Below the pieces are notes generated by a model. The model saw only the letters and a list, made by a program, of their open reading frames with translations, was not told where the DNA came from and made no database searches. Below, one piece after another: positions 10,285 to 20,315 of a stretch of 64,000 nt of DNA; the stretch's first letter is position 1; the number at the start of each line of letters is the position of its first letter. Source of the DNA: Acheta domesticus (lineage: Eukaryota > Arthropoda > Insecta > Orthoptera > Gryllidae); contig JAHLJT010000631.1 of NCBI GenBank assembly GCA_031308135.1, forward strand, positions 196,964,685 to 197,028,684, in the 5' to 3' direction. Made by a program: the position numbers and the translations under genes.

Positions 10285-10759
10285 TCAACACCGGGGTCCG
10301 CTGTTGTGATGCAAGCAGACGACAAAGTCTTCGACTCGACACGAAGGACACGCTTTCCTCGACGGGGCGTTGTGGTCGTCCTCCGAGTAGTGTTGTCGGC
10401 AAGGCTGGCGGAGAGCGATGCAAAAGCGGCAGTTTCGCTTCGGCGGCGGCGGCCCGTCGATGCGCGTGCGTCCGCGATTCCAATGCTCCTTACACGGACG
10501 AACTTCTTGAACGCGAGGGTGATGTCGGGTGGCTTCGGGAAGTTTCTCGAAAACGCGCTCCACCTGGTGAGGCTGCACCCAATGACACAAAATTCGACCG
10601 GTAATTGACCTCAACGTCCTCCGAGTCGAGAAGTGTAAGCGCGCCGTTGACTTCACGCAACTTTCGGAGGGCGCGCTCGATGTCTTCTCGCGTCTCTTGT
10701 CTGATGCGCTCCAGCGGTCCGGGCTGAGTGGCAGTTGTGTACGACGGAACGCTCTGCAT
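10285..10759 (-). pseudogene. Cys-rich zinc-binding protein (copy 1, frameshifted)
   Basis: The N-terminal part (from ATG 10759) is helical and charged. The C-terminal part has CRFC, then ACPSC, then VVC and LHH, a zinc-ribbon-like spacing that recalls the Cys-rich tail of piggyBac transposases; the resemblance is from memory and weak. The reading frame changes near 10608-10622, where two extra C residues appear relative to the second copy. The second copy is open there but breaks near 26700. A TATA-like cctTTTAAG-type element lies at 10790-10798, 31-39 bp upstream of the ATG. Function unknown. Confidence 0.55.
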
Positions 10760-10840
10760 CGTAATGATGAGCGCAGCGGCGGAGAGCGGCCTTAAAAGTG
10801 CGCGAGTTTTTATCGTCGTCGAACGGAAGCGAACATCCGT

Positions 10841-11767
10841 CTAGATGTCTGCCCACCTGCCGCAGTAAGTACGCAGCCATTCGTAGAGGGCGATGACGTG
10901 ACGCCCAGCTAGGCTGACGTCACCGCAAGCGTAGATGTCGCGGACCGCGTGTAAGCACTCGTGTAGCGGAGGACAGCCGAACTCCGCGAGATCGAGAACG
11001 CAGCAGCCTTCTCCTTCCATGTACTCCTCCAACCACCTTTTCTTCTCACCTCCCTTGACGTATAATGTTGTCGCACCTTTTAAAGCTGACCTAATCACAG
11101 AAGCTCTGTCGTCATAATTGTAACTCCCACTACTCCACGGCGGTGTGGCGGGATGGTATTGTTTGATCCACTCCACATGTTTCTTGTCGTCGCTGCTCAA
11201 TGTATGGAAAGGTCGCGGTGGACGAAAAATGAATGTCTGAATGAGTCGATCGGGATCGTCATTGTCTTTTGATTGACGTATGACGGCCAACACTTTGATG
11301 TTGAAGCGTTTTGTCGAGAGTATAACCTTGCAGATCCACGACAGCTGTGGATCGCGATGGACCTGTGGGGCCATGAGTTGGAGGATCTGTCTCCTTTTTC
11401 TTATTCTTCTGGAACGACGATCGTTGCTATAGAGGAGCGGTTTCACCTCACGCTCGACAAAGACTTCGTTCTCGTGCCACGCTGCGGCCGATGTCGACGC
11501 AGCGTCCTCGTCGCACGACGCCGCTGCCTCGGTCGATGTCGGCGTCGCCGTCCGCGCAGCAGTCTCCTCGGCGGCTTCGTCCCACGTTTGCTCCACGCTC
11601 AACACATGGATGCTTTCCAGCCGTTCTTTAGTTTCTCTTAACGAGGTGTCCTGTTCAGGAGGAGGAGGAGGAGAAGGCGGCGGTCGTTCCGCGACGAATG
11701 TTGAATGTAAAGCATTTCTCACGTAGCGCATCATGCTTCCGCACAGAAACGGATTGGCGGCGCGCAT
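10841..11767 (-). CDS. Unassigned protein with KGxEKxxWL and GCPPL motifs (copy 1)
   Basis: About 308 residues from the ATG at 11767; codons before it lie at the predicted transcription start. There is a Pro-rich stretch near the N-terminus, a low-complexity Ala/Thr/Glu region, and a conserved-looking C-terminal half with FRPPRPFHTL, YVKGGEKKRWLEEY, DLAEFGCPPLHECLH and an ACGDVSLAGRH segment. I associate this order with an unnamed family common in insect genomes; a nuclease-like fold is conceivable but not shown. Between about 11310 and 11352 this copy is locally out of frame with the second copy, through two compensating indels. A GTATAAG box lies at 11824-11830. Confidence 0.6.
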   Translation of the reverse strand: MRAANPFLCGSMMRYVRNALHSTFVAERPPPSPPPPPEQDTSLRETKERLESIHVLSVEQTWDEAAEETAARTATPTSTEAAASCDEDAASTSAAAWHENEVFVEREVKPLLYSNDRRSRRIRKRRQILQLMAPQVHRDPQLSWICKVILSTKRFNIKVLAVIRQSKDNDDPDRLIQTFIFRPPRPFHTLSSDDKKHVEWIKQYHPATPPWSSGSYNYDDRASVIRSALKGATTLYVKGGEKKRWLEEYMEGEGCCVLDLAEFGCPPLHECLHAVRDIYACGDVSLAGRHVIALYEWLRTYCGRWADI

Positions 11768-11823
11768 GCGCAAAGCAACTCTCTCGCACAAAGAGTGACG
11801 GTCGTCGTGTTGCCGTCAGCTTT

Positions 11824-11830
11824 CTTATAC
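11824..11830 (-). promoter_or_regulatory. TATA box of the KGxEK-motif gene
   Basis: GTATAAG on the minus strand, 57-63 bp before the ATG at 11767. It is repeated at 28176-28182 before the second copy. Confidence 0.5.
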
Positions 11831-11888
11831 TCGCGTGTTGACGACAGCAGACAGGAAGTGGAGCGCGACTCTTATCGTTCCCCCACCC

Positions 11889-12841
11889 ACTTCAAGGACT
11901 CTTCGGTTTTCCGCCTCAATGTCTCTCGCATGCACCCCACGAATTGTGGCGTGAGTCGAAACCGAGCCATTTCACGAGGCGAAGCGGGCCCTTTTTCCGT
12001 ACGACGCGCTCGACTAAATAGTGATCGGGAAATCGCGTGCGTTGCAATTCTTCGGTGTAGAAGCGCCCCTTGATCGTTTCGCCTTTCAGGTCTTCTAGCG
12101 AGTACGTGACGGGATTCGAGAGGTGCACACGAACGATTTTAAAGAGTTCGGTGCCCCATCGCGCTTCGTAGCCTTTCCGAAACGGCGAGCTCTTGTACGT
12201 GCTCACCCGAACGATGTCGCCGACTCGAAATCGATTGTTCCTCAGGAGACGCGGATCGAGCGTTTTCACTCGGTCGTAACACCGTGCGCATGAGGCTGTT
12301 GTCTTTCTTCACGTCTTTCGGTTTCATGCGATGGTGCGATGTTTGGTATTGTTGTAATCTCGGAGGAGGTCGGCGAGCATGAGGGTCCAGCGTCGCGTCC
12401 CCTCGGCGGTGAAACGCCTCCAAATCCGCTCCTTGAGCGTTCGATTGAAACGTTCGACGACGGCGGCCTTCACGTTGGAAAAGGTGGAATAATGATGAAT
12501 GCCGCGCTCATCGGAGCCACTTGTTGAGCGCGGTATTGTAAACTCTGTGCCTTGATCGGTTTGCAGGTAGCGGGGCTCTCGGCCGCTCGACGTCACGATG
12601 CGGTCGAAAGCCTTGACGACTTTCCGCTCCGGTCTTTTCTTTATCGCTTCCGCCCAGGCGTACTTGCTGTACACGTCGATGACGGTGAGAATGTAACGCA
12701 TCCCTCGATTGCTTTTTCGAGTACGGTTGCATGTCGACCAAGTCGGCTTGCACAAATCATCGAATCCTTTCGTCATCGTCCGCCGTCTTTCGTAACGACG
12801 ACGGGCAGGCGCGTGCAATTCCGCAGCGAGTCCTTGTCGAA
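11889..12841 (-). pseudogene. Polinton integrase, C-terminal part (copy 1), cut by an assembly gap
   Basis: This is the retrovirus-type DDE integrase of Polintons. Visible parts in shifting frames are the first-Asp region (QADLVDMQPYS, about 12735), the second-Asp region (LQTDQGTEF, about 12555), the Glu helix (VVERFNRTLKER, about 12440) and the C-terminal SH3-like and chromodomain region (YLVERVVRKKG, WLGFDSRHNSW). Several one-base indels break the frame. The N-terminus is lost in the N gap at 12842. Matching sequence continues in the second copy up to 29230. Confidence 0.85.
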
Positions 12842-12941
12842 NNNNNNNNNNNNNNNNNNNNNNNNNNNNNNNNNNNNNNNNNNNNNNNNNNNNNNNNNNN
12901 NNNNNNNNNNNNNNNNNNNNNNNNNNNNNNNNNNNNNNNNN
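12842..12941. other. Assembly gap, exactly 100 N
   Basis: One hundred N is a conventional placeholder for a gap of unknown size. It joins integrase sequence on the left to host-like intron sequence on the right. Confidence 0.99.
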
Positions 12942-13003
12942 TTCACTGGTTTCGAGAATTTGATTTTGAACTTTATGCATTAATAGGCTTTTTTGTATTA
13001 TAG

Positions 13004-13209
13004 GTTGGAGAAAATGAGGCAGACTGGCTTTTTGTTACGAATTTACAATGACAAGTGGTCTCCGGTGACTGATGCTCCGGAGCTTCCTCCAAAAAGAGTA
13101 GAGTTAGATGATGTTATATCTTTATTTTCTCTTGGTGGCTTTTTTTTTGTGTGGTGCCCTATTAATGCTCTGTCTTGAAAATAAGTTAAAATCTAGAACA
13201 AATTATTGA
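13004..13209 (+). pseudogene. Terminal exon resembling an insect ionotropic receptor
   Basis: After a splice acceptor (tattatag) at 13003 the frame reads RLEKMRQTGFLLRIYNDKW, then KRVELDDVISLFSLGG, and reaches a run of nine T at 13140-13148. Beyond the run the useful frame shifts by one: a hydrophobic stretch then ends at the TGA at 13207-13209. Layout (amphipathic segment, 'V-L-D-V' lead-in, last membrane helix, short tail) fits the C-terminus of ionotropic receptors. These are insect chemosensory channels of the glutamate-receptor fold. The family call rests on pattern memory. Upstream exons are missing because of the N gap; the T-run shift may be an error or a true break. Confidence 0.5.
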
Positions 13210-16200
13210 TATTTAGATATTTTTGCTCAATTTAAATGCATTTACATTTTCATAGGATAAAAGCTTCCTTCATTCTAATTGCAATACAAATTATTAGCTT
13301 ATTCTAATTTTTATATGAAACAACATTGTACTTGACATTGTACTTGAAACTGTACATCAACATCATTGTATTTGACATTGTACGTCAACAACATTGTACT
13401 TGAAATTGAAAAGTTATGCTAACTTTTTCTTTAATGTGTAATGCATTTTGTTTTGCAAAATTGTGGCAGGAGTCAATAGTAATAAGTAAGGGGCGGATTT
13501 TGATGACCTAAAACTTTGCCAAAAATGCCACATCTTCCTTTTGTTCAAATGAACTCAGCTTGCAAACTTCTGGTTTGGATTGTCCTTTAAAAGAAAATCT
13601 CTGCCTTTATTTATCATGAAATTGGCCAAACTGACGATAGGCGTCAGAGGAACCTTAGATTACTTCGTACTCAAAACGGCTGACATTACAATATATGAGT
13701 GAAGAAATTGAATAGCCTACTCAGGATTTCTGTGGTGAACATTTCTTGCATCTTGTAAATATTGTTTGAAGCAGGTACCATTAAAATGATATTAAAATCA
13801 ATGAAATCAGTGAAAAAATGCATTAAAAATGATGTAAAAAGGTAAAAATGACATTTGAAATCAATGAAAAATACAAAATAGACATATAAAAATGGGTCGT
13901 TTTGTTTTGCCATAACATAAAATGAATTTCTATACTAACCGGCATTGTTCTAAAGTGATAAGAAAAAATAATGTCATTTCATTAAAATCTGCCCCCCAGT
14001 AATATGTAATGTTGGAAGTCCAAAGCCGTAAAAACACAGCTACAAAAAAAAAATCATTGCTAATAGATGGTAGAAGTTACTTTACTGTAGATACGTTTGA
14101 CAAACAAGTTTGTGTGACCCAAGGAAGAAGGGACCCCTAAAATTATATATATAAAATTATATTACCATGCAAAAAGAGTATGAATTAAATTCTAACCTGT
14201 TTTGTATAATAATAAAATAATTTATGACAAATTATTTAAAACTGGAACCATATTAGCACAACTTCTTTTAATTAAAATTGTCTACAAATTTTCTAAATGT
14301 TTGCATGCCAAGATTGTTCTTTTATGATGCTGTAATTGAACATGCAGACTTACATTCTGTAATTGTTGCTTGACAAAACACCCTATTTCCATGTTATCAA
14401 TTGTGTACATAATACCGAGTAAAGATAATAGTAGCAGTAAAATCATCACATTGATTGAACCAAAATTTGCAAACATCAAATAACTATCCTCAGTAGCATT
14501 TTCAGTACTGTTTTAAAAGTTCAACCTCAAAATAAAAGAATCTTTCAGTTTCATGATTAATGAGATACAATTTTTGTGTTTCATACCTTCCTTAATTTTA
14601 CTATACATGAATCAGAAATAATATAAAATTTGAATTAAGAAGGTTTTAATCAAATATGATGAATAAGTGAAATTGTAAATATGTTTTGTTATATTTTGTG
14701 ATTAACAACAAATGTGAAGGTAATGGATGTTTGTTATGTATTTGTAAGTTATTGGAATGTTTAAGGTCCCAGATTTCCTAGGGTTGATAGTACACAATTT
14801 GTTGAACCCAACAAAGTTTTCATTGTACTTCATAAACTATTGGCAATTTTTTTCAGTATGAAGAATATGAATGATTGAACCACCAAGAAGTGAAATTGTG
14901 TTAAAGTAATTTAGGTAAGCAATTTATGATGTAGCTTGCTGGATATGTACAGTTATGGGAAATGCACATCTCCAATTTCGTTGTATACTTTCCCCAGATG
15001 TTTGTCATTTCTACTTGATTTGGTTGATTTTTGGAACCCCCTTCATGAATAAAATAAACATAGTTTGGGAAAACAGCTTATTGTGTGTTATTCATACCAG
15101 AGTGTTGGTGACAGTGCAGACACACGATTGTCAGTCATGGAGAATTTTGAAATGATGAATGACATAGAAGATTATACAGGTTATGAGGTGGTTAGTCTTT
15201 CTCTTTTTTTGCTTTTCAGGATTGCTATTTTAAGGGGCTTAAGCATGCCAAAACCAAGGGGCTCTCTAATAATACTAAAAAAATTGAACATACAAACAAT
15301 CTGAATTAATAAAAGATTACTAGAACATTTGCAATTAATTTTTCAGTTCATTGAGTGAAATTCAATTTCTTTTTGTATTTGTGAACTAACACAAAACTTC
15401 ATTTAAAAAAATTATTGAATGTGTTTATCCAGCAGGTTGGTAACCCCACTAATGCTTCTGTCACAAGGTGAGAACATCTACTCACAACCTGTGGCCAAGT
15501 GGAGTTGAATGCATAACTTGTCTATTTATGCTTAGGGGTGTGTAATATTTTTTTAAACAAATTGTATTTTAGTTCATAAACATTTAAAATATTTCATTTA
15601 TTTTCATCATTTGTACATTAGAGGAAAGTTTAAAATCTTTTCTCAAGTTGTAGTTTATATTCATATACTTTGAGTTCATTTGATCAACATTTACATGTAT
15701 TAACAGATACATAGCTCAATCATGCTTCGGGTTATAATGATTTTAATCTGGCCCTGGGAATGGTTACGGTCATTCTGTGATAGCTTGACTTTGCAAAGGC
15801 TTATCGGATTGCTTCGTGATGCATTGCAAAACTCGCTGTGCAGATTCAGAATGAGGCAACTTTAGAATATAAATGATATTGATGTGTGAAGAGTGATATT
15901 TTAAATTCAGTTTCACTGGAAAACATTGAAAGCCTTGGTGATGGTGTGGTAAATGGTGATCATCGTGACTGTAAGGTGATATCTCCAGGGGAGGGCGTTT
16001 CACAATTTGAAATAAAAGTTAATGAGAAACGTCTAACATTCTTGTAATGTATTTGAAATATTTATTTAATTTCTAACATTAAACTAAAAATTATTGATAC
16101 AGTTATTAAAAAAAATATCACAGAGGGAAAGGGGCTTACAAAAAACTAAATTATATATCTAATTATATAATTTTTTGAATGGTCACTCTTGGGGCGATTG

Positions 16201-17340
16201 CAAATATTATTTTGTTTACAAGTTCTTATAGTGAAGAGCGATTCAGAAGTTAGTAAAATAATAATTTATAATTGACTAGGGAAATCATTAATTGAAAAAA
16301 GAAACAACTTGCATAATTATCAGTACTTCAACATGTTCACAATTGTTCAAAAATAATTTGGTCAGAAGTTTAGAACATTTAATTTGTACAATTTTAAAAT
16401 TATTCCAGCTTACATTTTAGTTCTTATTTCTGCACACTATTCCTTTATTTGAATAACAAACAATTTGACAAGATACGACAAAATTTCAAATATGTATTAT
16501 GTATTAAATTTTAAGCTTACATACATTATCGTGAATATAATAACAGAAAAGACTGTACAAATAAATACTATAAACTTAAGTTTGTTACAAATATATATAG
16601 GTGTGCTTTGTCTAAAGTGAGGGGAGGGGTGCAAACAAAAACATTTTTCTAGAAAATTAATAAAAATATTCTACAATGAGAATGAATTTAAAACTTCAAT
16701 GCTACAATTAATAAATGTAATTGATTTTATATTAAACCAATAACACAGTTAAGAGTGAAACTGTTCTCTAAACTTATAACAATTTCCAAAATGGTTGGGT
16801 TAAAAAAGATAAAATAACAGGTTGAAAACTTTAAAGGAAATAAAATGTCAAATCAGGCTAGAGTGTCCCTTTCAAAATTTTCAGAGGGCTGAGCCCCCTG
16901 CTAGCCTAGAACACATGCCTACGCCAAAAAGAAGTGTGAATTAATAAATAAAAGTACTATATGTACAAATTTTGAAGAATAAGCTAAGGAGGAAAATTGT
17001 TTACTCATGTGAGTAAAAAAATAGTAACTTCTGGTTGTAAATAAAATTCAGTGGCATTCAATTACACACTTTTCTATCTTTTATATTAATGTACTGCCAG
17101 AAGAAATGAATGTGTTTTGCAAATGTGTTGAACAGTTATTTATTAATATGTAATATTTGTAAAAATTAATACATAATCAATCGAGTTATTGTACTTTAAT
17201 AATTTTCATTACTAGGTTCCTCCATTCTTCATCCTATGTCTTTGGTTGTCCACAAATAAATCGAGTTATGGTTAGACTATCCGTAAAGTATTGAGAACTA
17301 TACTTCGATTTTTCTATAGTGGCCACTGACTTTAGGTCTT
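13210..17340. other. AT-rich intergenic or intronic DNA
   Basis: Low-GC sequence without recognisable transposons. The only coding-like stretches are the plus-strand exon candidates between 15101 and 16047, listed separately. Confidence 0.5.
15101..16047 (+). other. Candidate host exons, plus strand
   Basis: Three coding-like pieces sit between plausible splice signals. 15101-15187 has acceptor ataccag and contains RLSVMENFEMMNDIEDYTG. 15433-15467 is a mini-exon (VGNPTNASVT) ending at AAG/GTGAG. 15892-16047 contains SLENIESLGDGVVNGDHRD and ends with TAA. Phases agree between the first two; the third is uncertain. I do not recognise the product. Confidence 0.35.
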
Positions 17341-17359
17341 TGTTACACCTGCCTTAAAA

Positions 17360-17760
17360 AATGAATCTTTTAAACAGTGGTAAGTACATATGTGCAATTG
17401 TAAATTACAAAAGCAAGATTTTCTCAAAAACGGCTCCAAATTTTTTCTTTAAACTTTTGGTAGGTATAGTGCCTAATGTATTTTACGAGATGACAAAAAC
17501 GCCATATTGCTCTATTCTTTTGGTTTTTCAAAAATTGGAAAAATGTAATTGTTTTGACTTGTCTCTCACGTTCATATTTGCATTAGCTGCGATTTTTGCG
17601 CATTATTATATTTACGAGTACATGTGCTTCAAATAATGTCAAGTAAAGTTTCTCGAAAACACTACCGTTTTCTGTGAACAGTAGCTCAAATTTCGGCATT
17701 TTCAGAAACGCTCAAACCCCATTTTCACATATATGAGCCATTCCACGTCAAATCGCACAA
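17360..17760 (-). repeat. Fragment of the dispersed flank repeat family
   Basis: The text around 'aaaaacggctccaaat' and 'gtacatgtgcttcaaataat' is the reverse complement of sequence at about 51080-51430. Other members are at 46010-46465, 50600-51860, 55480-56110, 57600-58460 and 61000-62060. Confidence 0.7.
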
Positions 17761-18284
17761 AAAAGACCAAAAATTGACCTTCATATTTTTATTTATTTTC
17801 TAATTTTTTCTATTTGTTATATGGATCAAATAAGCGAACACGTGTATTTTTATTTTTTTCTAACTTTATTATTTTCGGAAATATTGTATAATGAAATTTG
17901 CTAAAAATGACGCGCATCACTAACTTAAAAATATCATACATTTGATATTTATAATTATAGAAATTCCGTTCAAATTCCATTCGAAACTTAAAAACATGTT
18001 AATTTTTAAGATTTTGCAAAATATTTAATTTTTTGAATTTTCAATTTTTTTTAAAAAAACAGAAATTTTCAAAATTGAATATTTTTGTAAACTCGATGAG
18101 CTAAAAATTTTTAAAAAATATTTATAAACGCACTAGAGTATTGATAATAAGTCCAGCAAAAATCAATGTGGGATCTCAGTAACTTTAAAAGATATTAATA
18201 TTTTACGAACCGGTGTGTAATAGATTGCTGGAATAGACACGTTTTTGCGTTACTGGTCGTTGGTTTCTTTGGATGAAGCAGTAA

Positions 18285-18490
18285 TTTCAGTAATAATAAT
18301 AATAATAATAATTTATTGAGTCACATATACAATTACAATCGTGTATGACGAGTCAATGTATATTGGGTGGAGAGAGGGAAGTTACATTTACTGTTCAGAA
18401 GCAAGCAAGGGGCCATCTCAGCATTTGCTCAAAGGACCAGGGAAACTGGACAGAAAAACCTGATCGAGATGGAGTACTTCTTGAGGTTAT
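18285..18490 (-). mobile_element. 3' end of a non-LTR retrotransposon
   Basis: On the minus strand a moderately GC stretch ends in aataaattattattatta, a (TAA)n tail typical of 5'-truncated LINEs of the I or Jockey type. Only about 170 bp of unique tail is present, with no recognisable reverse transcriptase codons. Confidence 0.55.
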
Positions 18491-18921
18491 TAATATATTT
18501 ATAAATAATTAAATGACAGATTCTTGATTCAGATTTTGGACTGACATTTTGAAATTTTCTGGTCCCTCACGACTCACTTTAAATACAAGTACTCGCGTAC
18601 TATAGATTCCTGAACTTTCGTCACAATGCACAGTTTTAATGCCTTACTGAATTTACTTCAGTTCTGAACAAAATTCCATTTTCTTCAGCCAACGTTTTAC
18701 ACACTTTTATCATGCTTTCGGTTGCTGCAAAAAGTCGTTTAATTTCATTGTTTGTCCAACTTTCAAAACTTGTCAAAATTTAAATTTCAACGTCATGTCA
18801 TCGAGTGAAAGTAATCGATAAGTTACTAAATAGTATCTTGTCTGATTTTTCGATGGACGTCGAAGGATCTTCAATGTGAAAAAATTTGTCTGTGTTGGCA
18901 CTTTGTACTTTCGAAAATTTC

Positions 18922-19372
18922 TCATGGGATGCCATTTTGTTCCAATTTTCTTTTCGTGGAGGAGGTTTCTCCTATTGGAATTAAACTAATGTTTATCTTC
19001 TCTTTATTCATTTCGCAGACACTTGACGAACTATCTGAAGAGCCTAAATTGTTCTCTTCTTGATTTCCACTTTTTTTCACTGGACTTTCCGCTACTTTCG
19101 TTAATGCCACGGGAGCCACTGATCTCGATGCTATCTTCATAAGAAAAGGCCGTTTTGGAAGCCGATCCCTTTTCTTCCGAATGAATTACAAATTCGCCAA
19201 TCTAATGACTCTTGTAAATTCACCAGCAAATCGTGGTTTACGCGTCTTGGAGATTTTCTTTTTTCAAAATAGTGATCAGAAAGTTTAAACGGATTGAAAC
19301 ATCTTATCTCATACGCTGAACGCCACTCATGTTGCACAGTGTACACACGATTCATAGAACAGATACTAGCAC
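18922..19372 (-). pseudogene. Unassigned coding remnant next to a hAT end
   Basis: Two minus-strand frames, 19137-19372 and 18922-19140, look coding. The first contains AYEIRCFNPFKLSDHYF; the second is Ser-rich. They appear to be parts of one product with a frame change near 19140. The right edge coincides with a hAT terminus (gggcgtagcc at 19376), so the sequence was cut by that insertion. I do not recognise the family. Confidence 0.3.
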
Positions 19373-19375
19373 CAT

Positions 19376-20315
19376 GGGCGTAGCCAGGTTTTTCATTAGG
19401 GGGGGCAAACAACATTAATACGAAAATATATCAATTATATATCAATACGATATATAATTTATGTAATTCGATATATAATATTAAAAATATATCAATTCGA
19501 TATCGATATAGATGTACACTCGTACATCTATTGATGTAACATCGACTTGCCATAGATGTATACTTCGTATTGAGTTGCCTTAGGAATATCATTTAAGGAC
19601 AATATTAATAAACTATGAAGACATTTTTTAAAAAAAAAATTATATATTCAATTACACTAGTTTATTAATGATATAAAGAAAATCCACATTATAAAATATA
19701 TTGGAAGACTATATAAAACAACTAACGAACTGTCAAACTAAAACAAGTTTGCGTGGATTTTTGCAAATCTCTCAAATATTTCTTTGAGATATTTCTCTTC
19801 TTTTCCTATTACGAAATTCCCTATGTACACTCATTAAACATAAACCGTTTAGTCGATTTTCTGTCATTGTTGATCTTAACCAAGACTTTACTCTGCGTAA
19901 AGTACTGAATGATCGCTCTACAGTACAAGTGGTGCACGGTAGAGCAAGAGAAATGAGTAGCGCTTCTTTTGTTTCGGGATAAAAAATGTCGGCCTCTTTA
20001 ACTAAATCTGCCATTTTAATATCTTGTAATTGTTCTTCACTCAAATTTCTTTTGCTCCACGTGGAATACCATAATTCAGTTTCGGAATTCAATCGTTGTA
20101 AATTGTAGAATAATTCAAATTCTTTAGATTTTTTTCGAAATCATCAATTGTCATCTTGATCATATTTTGAGGATGAAGAATCAACAATGAAAACGCAGCT
20201 GAATGATCTTCTGAAAAACGACGTTCCAAAGATGATACGAGAGAATCTAAATAAGGAATTATAAAGATCTTCTCCAGTATTCTTCTTTATTGGATGCTGG
20301 AGGATTTGAACGATG
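19376..20315 (-). mobile_element. hAT element fragment A
   Basis: It starts with the terminal motif gggcgtagccagg and contains, on the minus strand at 19772-20092, the C-terminal hAT dimerisation domain (ALPCTTCTVERSFSTLRRVK, then WLRSTM and LCLMSVHR). The transposase is missing its N-terminal two thirds because hAT element B was inserted or truncated it at about 20316. Small indels are present upstream of 20092. Confidence 0.8.
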
